Below, piece after piece: positions 17,513-26,228 of a stretch of 64,000 nt of DNA (its first letter is position 1; the number at the start of each line of letters is the position of its first letter). The notes below the pieces were generated by a model, which saw only the letters and a program-made list of their open reading frames with translations, did no database searches and was not told the DNA's origin. Origin of the DNA: Candidatus Saccharibacteria bacterium oral taxon 488 (lineage in GTDB: Bacteria; Patescibacteriota; Saccharimonadia; Saccharimonadales; Saccharimonadaceae). The position numbers were made by a program, and so were the translations under genes. The DNA is taken from NCBI GenBank assembly GCA_010202465.1, contig CP047919.1, forward strand, positions 682,001 through 746,000, given 5' to 3'.

Positions 17513-18909
17513 TGCGACCTTGCCGCGCGCCTGGCCTGACTACGCGCCCGCGTAAATCGCCGGGCGGCGTCTGACGAAAACATCAGCACCGCTACAATAT
17601 TCAGCCCGATGAACAGCAGCGTACTGGCTGTCGACCAGGTTATCTTGCCGATGGTCAAGGTGAATGAATTAGCGATAACTGCCAGCCCGGATATCATCAT
17701 CAATACCAGCCGCAATCGATTGCTACCGCTAAATGTCCGACTCACCAGCACGATAGTCGTGATCACCCACACTGCGCCGAGGACAATTGACGAACCAATC
17801 AGCCAATTAGCAATCACCGCCGCGTCATTCACCTGACCGTCCACCATCAGTTCAGCCACCGTCTGGCTATGAAATTGGTCAATCGCAAGTAATTCAACAA
17901 CGGCATTGATGATACTGACCGCCAGCGCCGTAAACATTGCCACCACGCCAAACGCGATCTGTGGCGGCCGCCGACTCCAAAATTGTTGTATCAATGTATC
18001 GTGCGCCACTGGCATCACCTCGTGCGAAGTAGCATCGAGAATCACCTCGTCGCGCTCCTCTATCAAGGACTGGTTGGCACGCACGCGCCCAACCTCCAGT
18101 ACCGGCAAATCACCGTCTGTCTGGATGGTATCGCCGCCGCCGTTGCGCGAATGATACCCGGTGGAAAAATCTTTCAAGGTAGTCACCTCGATTGAAGCGC
18201 GTGCCTTGAGCGCCGACTGGACAATATAGTCCCGCTCGATGTCAGTATTCTCATCAACCTTATGGGTGATTTGTAGGGTAAACAAGCTAAGACCGACACT
18301 CTTGTCGTATGTTCCCGCCGCCAGCCAATCCACCTGATGACCGCCCGGCAGCAGCCAGCCCTGTGGACAACGCCAGAAACGCACGTGATGGCGCTTGCCG
18401 GGATTACCGTCAACCTCCTGCTGGTAGGCAAAATCTTGCCGCCGCCCAAATAGAAATAGTGACGAAACCGGCGCTTGCGGATAACTACACCGCGTCAATA
18501 TTGCCACCATCATCCGCCACGATGAACGCACGGTTATTTCCTCCGCTAACGTCCAGCCAGCCGCGGTCATCGCTTGATGGACCTGCGCCTCCGAGCCGCG
18601 CAAAGCCAGATTGACAGGATCACCGAGCAGCCCGTCCGCCGTCCGCGTTCGCCCGATGAAATAATTCGGCACATACAAGCTGCTCAGGATACGATGCAGC
18701 CGCGGCAGTGCCAAGTAAGCCGTGATTAGCCACACTACCACAAACAGCCCAACCATCCACCAGCCGCCCGAATGCCAGCCCTCACGCCACACCAGCCACG
18801 CCAGCCAGAACGACGCCGCACCGGCTAATAAGAAAAAGATCTGGTCAAGCAACCCCGACAGCGACCAAAATGGTCGTCTCAGCGAAAACGACGACTTCTT
18901 CGTCGCCAT
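17509..18909 (-). CDS. Membrane protein with LssY C-terminal-like domain
   Basis: The 466-residue protein has two N-terminal membrane helices (about 22-43 and 49-68) and a soluble domain (about 85-290). That domain contains the LssY_C pattern: VHQAMTAAGWTLAEE, FLFGRRQDFAYQQEV and RHHVRFWR. Four further membrane helices follow (about 318-445), and the C-terminus is Arg-rich. LssY_C proteins occur with PAP2 phosphatases, and their role is not defined. The gene follows guanylate kinase with no gap and may be co-transcribed with it. Confidence 0.75.
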   Translation of the reverse strand: MATKKSSFSLRRPFWSLSGLLDQIFFLLAGAASFWLAWLVWREGWHSGGWWMVGLFVVVWLITAYLALPRLHRILSSLYVPNYFIGRTRTADGLLGDPVNLALRGSEAQVHQAMTAAGWTLAEEITVRSSWRMMVAILTRCSYPQAPVSSLFLFGRRQDFAYQQEVDGNPGKRHHVRFWRCPQGWLLPGGHQVDWLAAGTYDKSVGLSLFTLQITHKVDENTDIERDYIVQSALKARASIEVTTLKDFSTGYHSRNGGGDTIQTDGDLPVLEVGRVRANQSLIEERDEVILDATSHEVMPVAHDTLIQQFWSRRPPQIAFGVVAMFTALAVSIINAVVELLAIDQFHSQTVAELMVDGQVNDAAVIANWLIGSSIVLGAVWVITTIVLVSRTFSGSNRLRLVLMMISGLAVIANSFTLTIGKITWSTASTLLFIGLNIVAVLMFSSDAARRFTRARSQARRAARSH

Positions 18910-19629
18910 CTAGACCGTGTCCTCACCCATCAAATAATCAAGAAGATCCCGCGCTATCAACCGCGCCTCGTCATCACGCCGATTAAACACGTCACCGCGC
19001 TCAATAATCTCGCCGCAAACCCGCACCGCTCGGGTCAAATCATCATTGATAATCACGTGGTAATACGGCACTTCCAGCGCATGACTGAGCTCAGCGATGG
19101 CCGACTGGCGGCGTTTCGGCCAGGCCGCTTGAAACTCTGCTTCCGTTACGTACCGCTGCTTCAATCGCTCCAGCCATGTCGGATAATCCGGCGGTACGAT
19201 AAAGATAGCGATACAGCCCGGCGCCAATTGCTCATACTCAGCCACGCCCTGTACGTCAATGTCGGTGATCGCTGTTTGCTGATGATCATGCGCCAATTGC
19301 AGCTCGGCTGTCGAGGTGCCATACACCTTGCCGTGAACGAACTTGGCCTCAATAAACTGATGGCGTTCGAGCATGGTCAGTGCGGTTGCTTGATCAATAA
19401 AATGATAATCGATGCCGTCGCGCTCTGGCTGACCGTTATTTGCCCGCGGCTCCCGCGTGGTGTGCGACACGATATCACGAAATGACGGCGATCGCAATAA
19501 CCGCCTTTTGATGGTATCCTTGCCCGCGCCGGAAATACCGGTTAGCAGCGCAATTTTAGTATCTCGGACCAGCGCTACGGCTGCTTCGGTCGGCTGGTAC
19601 TCCCTGATGACACGTTCAAGATCTGACAT
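18910..19629 (-). CDS. gmk: Guanylate kinase family protein
   Basis: Guanylate kinase phosphorylates GMP to GDP. The 239-residue protein has the P-loop LLTGISGAGKDTIKRRL (about 29-45), the GMP-binding SHTTREPRANNGQPERDGIDYHF region in part, and the IDVQG motif. It is about 30 residues longer than usual, with an extra N-terminal helix and a C-terminal extension, and the loop has Asp-Thr where Lys-Ser/Thr is usual. The ATG (19629) lies 6 bases after a TATAAT box (19636-19641). It is probably the cell's Gmk. Confidence 0.88.
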   Translation of the reverse strand: MSDLERVIREYQPTEAAVALVRDTKIALLTGISGAGKDTIKRRLLRSPSFRDIVSHTTREPRANNGQPERDGIDYHFIDQATALTMLERHQFIEAKFVHGKVYGTSTAELQLAHDHQQTAITDIDVQGVAEYEQLAPGCIAIFIVPPDYPTWLERLKQRYVTEAEFQAAWPKRRQSAIAELSHALEVPYYHVIINDDLTRAVRVCGEIIERGDVFNRRDDEARLIARDLLDYLMGEDTV

Positions 19630-19679
19630 ATGAGTATTATACCAGATTATTGACTAAGCTTCCGGGCAGTTACGACTTC

Positions 19680-20567
19680 CTACCTATGCACCATGTCCAT
19701 CGCTCGAATATGCGGCGGACGATGCGCTAGCTGAGGATGGCGGCGAGACGGCACGGCGATGTGAGCGCGGGAATGAGCAGTGACTTGCGGGTGGGTCAGC
19801 TCCTTTGGCTGCGGCGGTAAGTTTGGCTGGGTCGGCAGTTGGTGTGGCTGGGATAGCGGGCGCTTGACAGTCGATTGCGTATCGGTGCGTGGTGCATTAG
19901 CGCGGGGTGCGGCCGCTGCAGGATTGAGCGGACGAGTCGGACTCGAAGGCTGAGATGAAAGCGGCGGCTTCGTCAGCGGCGGGTGCGGCGGATGTGATGA
20001 GAGCGGCTTGACTGGCTGAGCCTTGACGGAAGAAAGTTTGTTGAGCGGACGCTTGGCCAGGGCTGGTGCCGAAGCAGTGGGCTTGATCAGTGAAGCGCGT
20101 GACGGCGAGAGGGCGTGCTTTGGCGGCTGGGGCTTGACGGACGGCTTGGTAAATGATACGCTTCGCGAGCGCTGGACGCCACGCGGCGGCATAATGTCAT
20201 GAAAGACTGCCGGCTTTTTAGGGTGGGGTTTAGCTGGCGGATTGGGAGCGGGAGTCTTTTGAGGAGCGACAGAACGCGAGCGAGGTAACTGAGTAGAAGG
20301 TTGTGGCGGCACAACGCGAGACACAGCCGAAGGATGAGCTGGCTGCGCGGCTACAGTTTGCCGTTGAATACTATGACGCCGAGCCGGAGCAGCCACAGAG
20401 TGAAGAGAGCGTGGCGCGGGCGATGTGGGAGATGCGGCGGGTACTGATGTAGCCACCGGACGCTGACGCGGCACTGGGGCTTCAGTATCAACATCTGACA
20501 CCTCGCCCTTACGACGGTTGCCGAGCCGAGCTTTTTTGAATAGCTTTGTCAACTTCATCAGCGCCAC
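19680..20567 (-). CDS. Disordered Pro/Ser/Ala/His-rich basic protein
   Basis: The 295-residue protein has a short basic N-terminus (MKLTKLFKKARLGNRRKG, if begun at the ATG at 20558) and then a low-complexity chain of Pro, Ser, Ala, Lys, Arg and His to the end. No signal peptide or membrane segment is visible. It lacks any recognised domain and should be intrinsically disordered with a strong positive charge, so nucleic-acid or wall-polymer binding is possible. A -10 box (TATAAT near 20655) lies about 90 bases upstream, leaving a rare long 5' leader. YebC-type translation help for proline runs would suit it. Confidence 0.65.
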   Translation of the reverse strand: MALMKLTKLFKKARLGNRRKGEVSDVDTEAPVPRQRPVATSVPAASPTSPAPRSLHSVAAPARRHSIQRQTVAAQPAHPSAVSRVVPPQPSTQLPRSRSVAPQKTPAPNPPAKPHPKKPAVFHDIMPPRGVQRSRSVSFTKPSVKPQPPKHALSPSRASLIKPTASAPALAKRPLNKLSSVKAQPVKPLSSHPPHPPLTKPPLSSQPSSPTRPLNPAAAAPRANAPRTDTQSTVKRPLSQPHQLPTQPNLPPQPKELTHPQVTAHSRAHIAVPSRRHPQLAHRPPHIRAMDMVHR

Positions 20568-20702
20568 CCCATCCTCTGGGAGATGTCGATACCGAAAATG
20601 ATTACGGTCAGCTGGTCGATATGACTCTCCTTCCTCTGATTGATTCTGCTACCATTATACTGGTTATGCTCAGTGATTTCAAGCGGCCAACCGCCGGAGC
20701 CG

Positions 20703-21167
20703 CTAGAGCAACTCATCCAGCACCGATTGCCAATCAGGAAACTGCGGAGTACCGAAATGGATGTGCCAGCCAACAAACTCAGCAGCACCCCTGGCCGTCC
20801 GATCATCAATCAAGATATCACCGCGGCTCAGCTGTTTGATCGACGAAAAAATAACTTTGCGAAAGAAAATATTTTCCTGACCCTCGCCGCCAAAATACTT
20901 CTTCACCCACGCCAGCTTATCACCCAGCGCCGTCGGGTTTTCCCACGGTGATGACGAGAGAATATACAGATCATACTTTTCCTTTAACTTGTCGACCGCT
21001 TCGAGGGCGCCCGGCATCGGATCCATCAGCGCAAAAACGCCCGGGATATTGTCATACTCACCCGCAAACTTCTCGAGCATCTCGGGCGGAACCTTCGTCG
21101 TGGCCGACATAAAATCGACCAGCACGCCGTCCATGTCAAGATAAATAATTGGTTTCTTCATAATCAA
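20703..21167 (-). CDS. 5'(3')-deoxyribonucleotidase-like HAD phosphatase
   Basis: The 154-residue protein has the HAD nucleophile motif YLDMDGVLVDF (D10/D12 region), motif II in ILSSSPW, and motif III/IV in GDILIDDRTARGA. The layout matches the NT5C-type cytosolic deoxynucleotidases that dephosphorylate dNMPs or dUMP/dTMP. The start overlaps the stop of the lepA 3' half by 4 bases (ATGA). Confidence 0.85.
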   Translation of the reverse strand: MIMKKPIIYLDMDGVLVDFMSATTKVPPEMLEKFAGEYDNIPGVFALMDPMPGALEAVDKLKEKYDLYILSSSPWENPTALGDKLAWVKKYFGGEGQENIFFRKVIFSSIKQLSRGDILIDDRTARGAAEFVGWHIHFGTPQFPDWQSVLDELL

Positions 21168-22123
21168 TCTCTCTTTAACATCACCGTAAACGCTTCTGAC
21201 GGAATGTCAACTTTACCGAAGCGTTTCATACGCTTTTTACCGCGAGCCTGTTTGGCGAGGAGCTTCTTTTTACGGCTGACGTCACCACCATACAGATAGC
21301 CGGTGACATCTTTGCGGTAAGCACCGATGTTTTCGCGGGCGATGAATCTGCCGCCAATCGCCGCCTGCAGCGCCACCTCAAAACTCTGGCGCGGTACGAC
21401 TTCTTTCAATTTTTTGACGATTTCGCGACCCAAGCCTGGCGCCTCCGAGCGGTGGCACATCACACTCAAAGCATCGACCATCTCGCCCGCTACATAAAAA
21501 TCAACCCGCACCAGATCTTCTGGCTGGTAGCCCGCCAGCTCATAATTAAACGAGCCGTAGCCGCTGGTTACCGACTTCAGTTGATCATAAAAATCCGTCA
21601 GCAAATTGGCCAGCGGCGCGGTAAACGAAATCAGCGCCCGCTCGTCGATGTAACTAAGGTTTTTCTGCCGGCCGCGCTTAGCGACAATCAGCTGAATCAC
21701 TGCACCGATGTAGTCTTGCGGCACCACAATCTCACCATCAATCCACGGCTCGCGAACCTCGGTAATTTGCGCTGGGTCAGGTAGTTCGCTGGCTGATTTG
21801 ATGTCCAACTCCTCGCCGTTGGTGAGGCTGACTTGGTAATCAGTACTCGGATTGGTGACAATGAGGTCCAGATTATACTCGCGCTCCAACCGCTCGCGAA
21901 TAATATCCATGTGTAATAAACCGAGGAAACCAATCCGCACACCATAGCCCAGCACTGGCGAATTTTCCGGCTCAAACTGCAGCGCTGAATCGCTGAGGCT
22001 CAGCTTTTCAATAGCCTCTTTCAGGTCATTATAATCTTCATTGCTCACCGGAAAAAAGCCCGCATAGACGAAGGGTTTGACTTCTTTGTAGCCCGGCAAT
22101 GGTTGGACGGTAATTTTAGGCAT
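21164..22123 (-). CDS. lepA: LepA/EF4 C-terminal half, separate ORF
   Basis: The 319-residue product matches EF4 from just after domain II to the C-terminus: LPGYKEVKPFVYAGFFPV, GFLGLLHMDIIRERLEREYNL, and the EF4-specific end YGGDVSRKKKLLAKQARGKKRMK. No GTPase domain is present. It starts at MPKITVQPL, the exact continuation of the N-terminal half found 6.7 kb upstream, which ends ...VGDTVTLKK. A TATAAT box lies 10 bases before its ATG, so it may be expressed independently. It is either half of a two-polypeptide EF4 or a remnant of a disrupted gene. Confidence 0.95.
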   Translation of the reverse strand: MPKITVQPLPGYKEVKPFVYAGFFPVSNEDYNDLKEAIEKLSLSDSALQFEPENSPVLGYGVRIGFLGLLHMDIIRERLEREYNLDLIVTNPSTDYQVSLTNGEELDIKSASELPDPAQITEVREPWIDGEIVVPQDYIGAVIQLIVAKRGRQKNLSYIDERALISFTAPLANLLTDFYDQLKSVTSGYGSFNYELAGYQPEDLVRVDFYVAGEMVDALSVMCHRSEAPGLGREIVKKLKEVVPRQSFEVALQAAIGGRFIARENIGAYRKDVTGYLYGGDVSRKKKLLAKQARGKKRMKRFGKVDIPSEAFTVMLKRD

Positions 22124-22182
22124 CTATTTGATGATTATACCATCAATTACTAGGTGAGATAATACCGCCGCTCGCTCGTTTC

Positions 22183-22657
22183 CTATGTAAGCGAACTGAG
22201 ACCAAAATAATCTTGAATAAACTCTTGGGAATACTCATCTAAGTCGGTCAGTCGACCATACAATTTAACACCATGACACAGCCCTCTATCGGACGGCACC
22301 GCATAAGCATTTGGTCGCGCATATGCAACAACTAGTGCTGAGTGAGGCGTTTTGCTGGTAAATCGTTCGCCAATAGCCTGCTGAATGGCGGAACAATCTT
22401 CTGGCTGAGCCTGCAAAGGCCTTGCACCAGCAGCAATGCCACGTGCTACATTGTGCGCATATAAATGAAAATCTGCAAAATGGACACCATCAGCACCAAA
22501 CTGAAAGGTGCGATTACCCCGTGAAAGCTCCAGCGCCAATCGCGCCAAGCTCAAGCCACGCCAATACTTATAACTCTCTCTCTGAATCTGGGACTACATC
22601 ATAGACAACAGACTCTCCAAGATCATTCCTCAAGCGATTAAAATTCAGTTGACTCAT
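22183..22657 (-). pseudogene. Hypothetical protein, frame broken at a GA repeat
   Basis: The distal 123 codons (from a TTG at 22554) encode ...LARLALELSRGNRTFQFGADG... with no recognised family. Upstream, an ATG at 22657 opens MSQLNFNRLRNDLGESVVYD, which ends just after a GAGAGAGAG run near 22573-22581. A change of one repeat step joins it to SYKYWRGLSLARL. It is the first gene of the island that separates the lepA halves. Confidence 0.5.
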
Positions 22658-22685
22658 GATCTGAATTCTATCATAATATTATTTA

Positions 22686-22795
22686 TTTGTCAATCATAGC
22701 TATCGGTGATTCGGTGGCTGATTTGATGGTAAGCACTTCGCCGTTTGTCAAACTCACTGAGCAATCAGTACCGGGCTGGACAGTGATTGATTCGG
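22686..22795 (-). pseudogene. Decayed internal lepA fragment
   Basis: The minus-strand translation TVQPGTDCSVSLTNGEVLTI, continuing KSATESP, matches VTNPSTDYQVSLTNGEELDI-KSASELP of the lepA 3' half encoded at about 21785-21880. DNA identity is clear but imperfect (I judge roughly two thirds over about 95 bases). It ends at a stop and has no start. It is an older or foreign copy of lepA domain sequence lying about 0.9 kb from the matching site. Confidence 0.75.
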
Positions 22796-22826
22796 ATATA
22801 ACTCAGTAATCTTATCATTTAGCACC

Positions 22827-24515
22827 CTAGCGAGTTTTCTTCAGTATCGCAGCAATCTTCGCCTGTTGCTCAGGGCTATAGAAGTAACCTATTGAGCTAT
22901 TCACACCATTCGCCCTTCTGCCGCGACACGCCAGCGGCTCCCCGAAGTCAGGATCAACCTCATTCAAAACCTTAATCGCCTTCTGAAACGCTGGTGATCC
23001 ACAGTGCAAAGCGTTCATGAGGTCTGACGTTGCTAGATAGTCTTCGGGAGCTGGGCGCATATAGCCTCTTTTCAAGAAATAGTCACTTATAGCCTCTACT
23101 TGCTCCCGCAAAAGGCCTTCACAAATTTTTACCCGACCCTTTTGACAAGAAAACCTGTAGATTGAAGGTTGTAAGCCCAATGAGTGCATGGCATTTTTAA
23201 TTGTCTTTCGACACACCCCAAAGCGCTTCATTGCCGCACTTACCATAATACATCCTTCCGGGGGCGGAGGCGCAAACAACCCCCTGTCATGTGCTTTTTC
23301 TATGATCACCGCTTGCTGCTCTGGACTAAAGAACTCGCGAACCTGAGGAGAACGATGCCATGCACCCTCAGACAGGATACCGTCTTCTTTAAGACTCCTC
23401 GCTATCTTTGCTATCGTCATATCACTTACACCCAGAACATTGGCGAGAGCTTTGAGCGTCAGATACCCTTCTGGTGGCGGTAGATTAAACATACCTTTTT
23501 GCTTAAGCGATTCTTCTATCAATTCGGCCTGCTCTCTAGTAAAAACCGGTTTCTGCTTGCCACACCAATCCCGCTTGGCCACCTCCCCCAGGAAGCCATC
23601 CCGCTCCAACTGGGTGGCAATGGTCGCAACGACACGATACTTCACACCGAGCTTATCTGCTAGCCCATTGATCGTCAGGCCTCCCATTGCCTCAATCATT
23701 CGACGAGGGCTCAAATAATTACCTTGACGTTGCCTACCCATCTCAACTGGTTGCCGCAGATCATCTGCTAATACCCCCACTAAGTGTGGAACAAAGTAAT
23801 CATCACAACGCACCATCGCACCACAGCCCGGATACTGTGCCATCACCTCCATAAGCTGTGTTTTCGTATATGCGGTCAGCTTTGCCCGCTCTTCTTCTGG
23901 CAGCCGCGTTGTATCAAATACAAAGGTACCATTGCCGTAGGCGTCACAAATTAGCACCGTCCGCTCGAGCGGTAGGATATTTACCTGATAGTATGGCTCT
24001 TGGCGCATCATCGCTGTCTCTACTTCCCCGCGACGAATCCGTAATGCTTCGCTGCTCAGCTCAATACCAAATTCATTCGCCAACACGAATAGCAATGTTT
24101 TCAGCCGCGGTTGGCGAGTCACGCTCTCACGGTTTGGCGCCTCAGACACACTGGTGGTAGGACCGGGCCGCTCATCAGGTGGCACAAAGACATTGCCAGC
24201 CGATTCAATCTGGTCAATAGCCGTATCAATAGCTATGAGCTGCTCCGCTTTGGCAGCAATATGGTCAAGCAGCTCATTGATTTCCTCTATGCCGTAGTAA
24301 GCAAACGTCGCGTTCTCCCTTTGGGCAGGATTGTCTAGCCAAATCGTTGGCTGATGGTCGTATGCCTGCACCATCTCATTAATTAGCTGGATCAATTTAT
24401 CCAAGGCGGCCTCAGCGTAGGTATCGACATTTTCAACCGTCAACGGTTGATTAATAATTTCCGCTACGCTGCTTGCAAAGTCCTTGCCATGATCAATACT
24501 ACCGAGTCGCTCCAT
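22827..24515 (-). CDS. Large protein with C-terminal array of four helix-turn-helix units
   Basis: The 562-residue protein has an N-terminal helical region (about 1-120), a middle domain (about 130-270) and then four related units (about 275-562). Each unit pairs an HTH-like stretch (LTINGLADKLGVKYRVVATIA, LTLKALANVLGVSDMTIAKIA, MVSAAMKRFGVCRKTIKNAM; quoted in part) with a helix of the type SPEQQAVIIEKAHDRGLF followed by PPPEG. The array could bind DNA or a repeated partner. The ATG lies 7 bases after a TATAAT box (24523-24528). No family is recognised; it is an island gene and probably a regulator. Confidence 0.6.
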   Translation of the reverse strand: MERLGSIDHGKDFASSVAEIINQPLTVENVDTYAEAALDKLIQLINEMVQAYDHQPTIWLDNPAQRENATFAYYGIEEINELLDHIAAKAEQLIAIDTAIDQIESAGNVFVPPDERPGPTTSVSEAPNRESVTRQPRLKTLLFVLANEFGIELSSEALRIRRGEVETAMMRQEPYYQVNILPLERTVLICDAYGNGTFVFDTTRLPEEERAKLTAYTKTQLMEVMAQYPGCGAMVRCDDYFVPHLVGVLADDLRQPVEMGRQRQGNYLSPRRMIEAMGGLTINGLADKLGVKYRVVATIATQLERDGFLGEVAKRDWCGKQKPVFTREQAELIEESLKQKGMFNLPPPEGYLTLKALANVLGVSDMTIAKIARSLKEDGILSEGAWHRSPQVREFFSPEQQAVIIEKAHDRGLFAPPPPEGCIMVSAAMKRFGVCRKTIKNAMHSLGLQPSIYRFSCQKGRVKICEGLLREQVEAISDYFLKRGYMRPAPEDYLATSDLMNALHCGSPAFQKAIKVLNEVDPDFGEPLACRGRRANGVNSSIGYFYSPEQQAKIAAILKKTR

Positions 24516-24700
24516 GACCTATATTATAGCATTTTATACTATTATTGTAAATGGTAAACTCTTCCTCTCAATTACAAATAATCGCTCTAATCCGGTCACA
24601 TATTCTTTATTCTTTACTAAACCCCATAACAACACACTTATGTCTTTATCAAATTGAAAATTTAGTTCTCATTGGTGGATTATCGGGTCAATGAGGGCGC

Positions 24701-25690
24701 TCAATCCTCTATAATAACATCTTCAACAGGTCGACGTTTAGAATAGGCCTGCTGCTTGCCATAACCAATGCGCAGCAAAATAGTTGGATATTCTCTGGTC
24801 AAACCCAGTATCCTTGCCATTTCTGTGGCGATTTCCGCTTCCTCATTTGGCTGGTTTAGATAGGAGTGTACGATCTCGAGTTCTGTAGCGGTTAGCAAGA
24901 AACGCTGTAGTGTCCGCCCCAGGCCTACCCATTCATTTGGCGTATTATTGGCCGTTGTGAATAACACCAAGTGAGAAGCTGATTCTATCTTCTTGCGGTC
25001 GGCCTTATTTTGAGCCTTAGCATTGATAGCCATCGCCATGATTGGCTCAGCCATCCAGCGCGGCACATTAGGCGCACCAAACACGGCGTAACTCAGCCCA
25101 TCAAGTGTTTGATCTTGATGCTTCTTATTAAATCGCATCCAGCTTTTCAATTCAGCCTTAAACGCCTCATTTTGCATTTGATGCGTATCCCCCCGAAGAA
25201 CGTATTGTTCAATATCATTAAACTGTTTAGTTTGACGCGCATAGTAATGAACCGACACTCCATCTTCACTGCGAATCGCCTGTAGCCTCTTTAGCGCATC
25301 TAGCGCAATTTCCTCGCCGCTATAAACACTGCGATTAGTCTGCCGCGCGTCTATCTGATTGAACAATGGGCTTGGTTTGACGCCTGCCTCTTCCGCGAGC
25401 GAAACCGTGATAACCCCCTTATCACCAACCGAAACGGCAGATTTATAGCCCTTAGTTTGCGCCGCCAAGCAGAAGTTCTCGGCCGCACAACCCAGACTCA
25501 CGAATAACTCCCTATTGTCAGGGTCGACTACTGGCAGCTTCCTGTCAAAATCAGGATGAATTTCTACCACCGACCCGTCGCGATGGAATTTCCAAGGTTG
25601 GGTATTGTGCCCTGACGGTGCTTTGACTGCCTGCTTAACTAGAAACTTAAAATCGTCTAATGATATAATGTTTCCTGTTTTCTTCGTCAT
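24701..25690 (-). CDS. Nitroreductase-fold (Acg-like) flavoprotein
   Basis: The 329-residue protein carries the nitroreductase N-terminal motif VKQAVKAPSGHNTQPWKF and the C-terminal GLGRTLQRFLLTATELEI and ILLRIGYG features of Acg-type members. These bind FMN; the Acg type often lacks clear reductase activity and may sequester flavin. It lies in the lepA island as a single gene. SD site and promoter are weak. Confidence 0.8.
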   Translation of the reverse strand: MTKKTGNIISLDDFKFLVKQAVKAPSGHNTQPWKFHRDGSVVEIHPDFDRKLPVVDPDNRELFVSLGCAAENFCLAAQTKGYKSAVSVGDKGVITVSLAEEAGVKPSPLFNQIDARQTNRSVYSGEEIALDALKRLQAIRSEDGVSVHYYARQTKQFNDIEQYVLRGDTHQMQNEAFKAELKSWMRFNKKHQDQTLDGLSYAVFGAPNVPRWMAEPIMAMAINAKAQNKADRKKIESASHLVLFTTANNTPNEWVGLGRTLQRFLLTATELEIVHSYLNQPNEEAEIATEMARILGLTREYPTILLRIGYGKQQAYSKRRPVEDVIIED

Positions 25691-25845
25691 AATCTTCTCA
25701 AATACCCTCTCATATTGTTACTGTTGAACCCAGTATACTTACCAAAAAAATGGTGTCAAATAAAAGCCCCTATGACCAAGATACTCTCTACTATCCGCAC
25801 TGCCAAGGCTCAGCGCTTTGAAAACCTTATCAGCACCGGGGGAAA

Positions 25846-25886
25846 CAAAAAACTCCCCCGTCCGAAGCTAGCAACGACGAGGGGAG
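25846..25886 (-). terminator. Strong rho-independent terminator for the small gene at 25967-26075
   Basis: On the minus strand, CTCCCC...GTC pairs with GAC...GGGGAG around a 13-base loop, followed by TTTTTTG (25846-25852). The 80 bases between the small gene and this hairpin hold no other gene. Confidence 0.8.
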
Positions 25887-25966
25887 AAAAGCCAAGGATC
25901 ACCGCCGTATACCGGTTCATCTTTGTCCTGGCTATCTTACACTGGCCCCGTGACCTGTATATTCTG

Positions 25967-26075
25967 CTATAGTTTGCTGGATTTGCGTGTGTCGTACTTG
26001 ACTTCACCATTGTCATCCAAAAGACAGCACAATAGCCATCACGATACCTACCATAAATAATCCTGCCTTTTTCAT
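25967..26075 (-). pseudogene. Small membrane-peptide gene, probably frameshifted
   Basis: An ATG at 26075 with AAGG 5 bases before it and TATAAT about 20 bases before opens MKKAGLFMVGIVMAIVLSFG, a signal-peptide-like helix, then stops at TGA. In an overlapping frame the text continues LDDNGEVKYDTRKSSKL to a TAG at 25967-25969, which looks like the natural tail. Promoter, ribosome site and terminator all fit this short unit. It may be a ~36-residue exported or lipoprotein-like peptide with one indel near 26025. The remainder of the 540-base gap (25691-26228) shows nothing else. Confidence 0.45.
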
Positions 26076-26228
26076 ATCCCTTCTTTCTGATATTATACGA
26101 CAGCACCGACTACACAAAAATAAGCTATTATTGTCAAGCAAAGCTTAGTTGGCCGCAAGCTTTACAACTCTCTTTCAGCGATCAGGCCACGCCATAGCTT
26201 ACATTATCACGGTTCACCGACAAATTAC

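Noticed and set aside
25715-25972. 85-codon plus-strand ORF in the lepA island
   Set aside because: It runs antisense through the small gene's terminator hairpin and has no expression signals.
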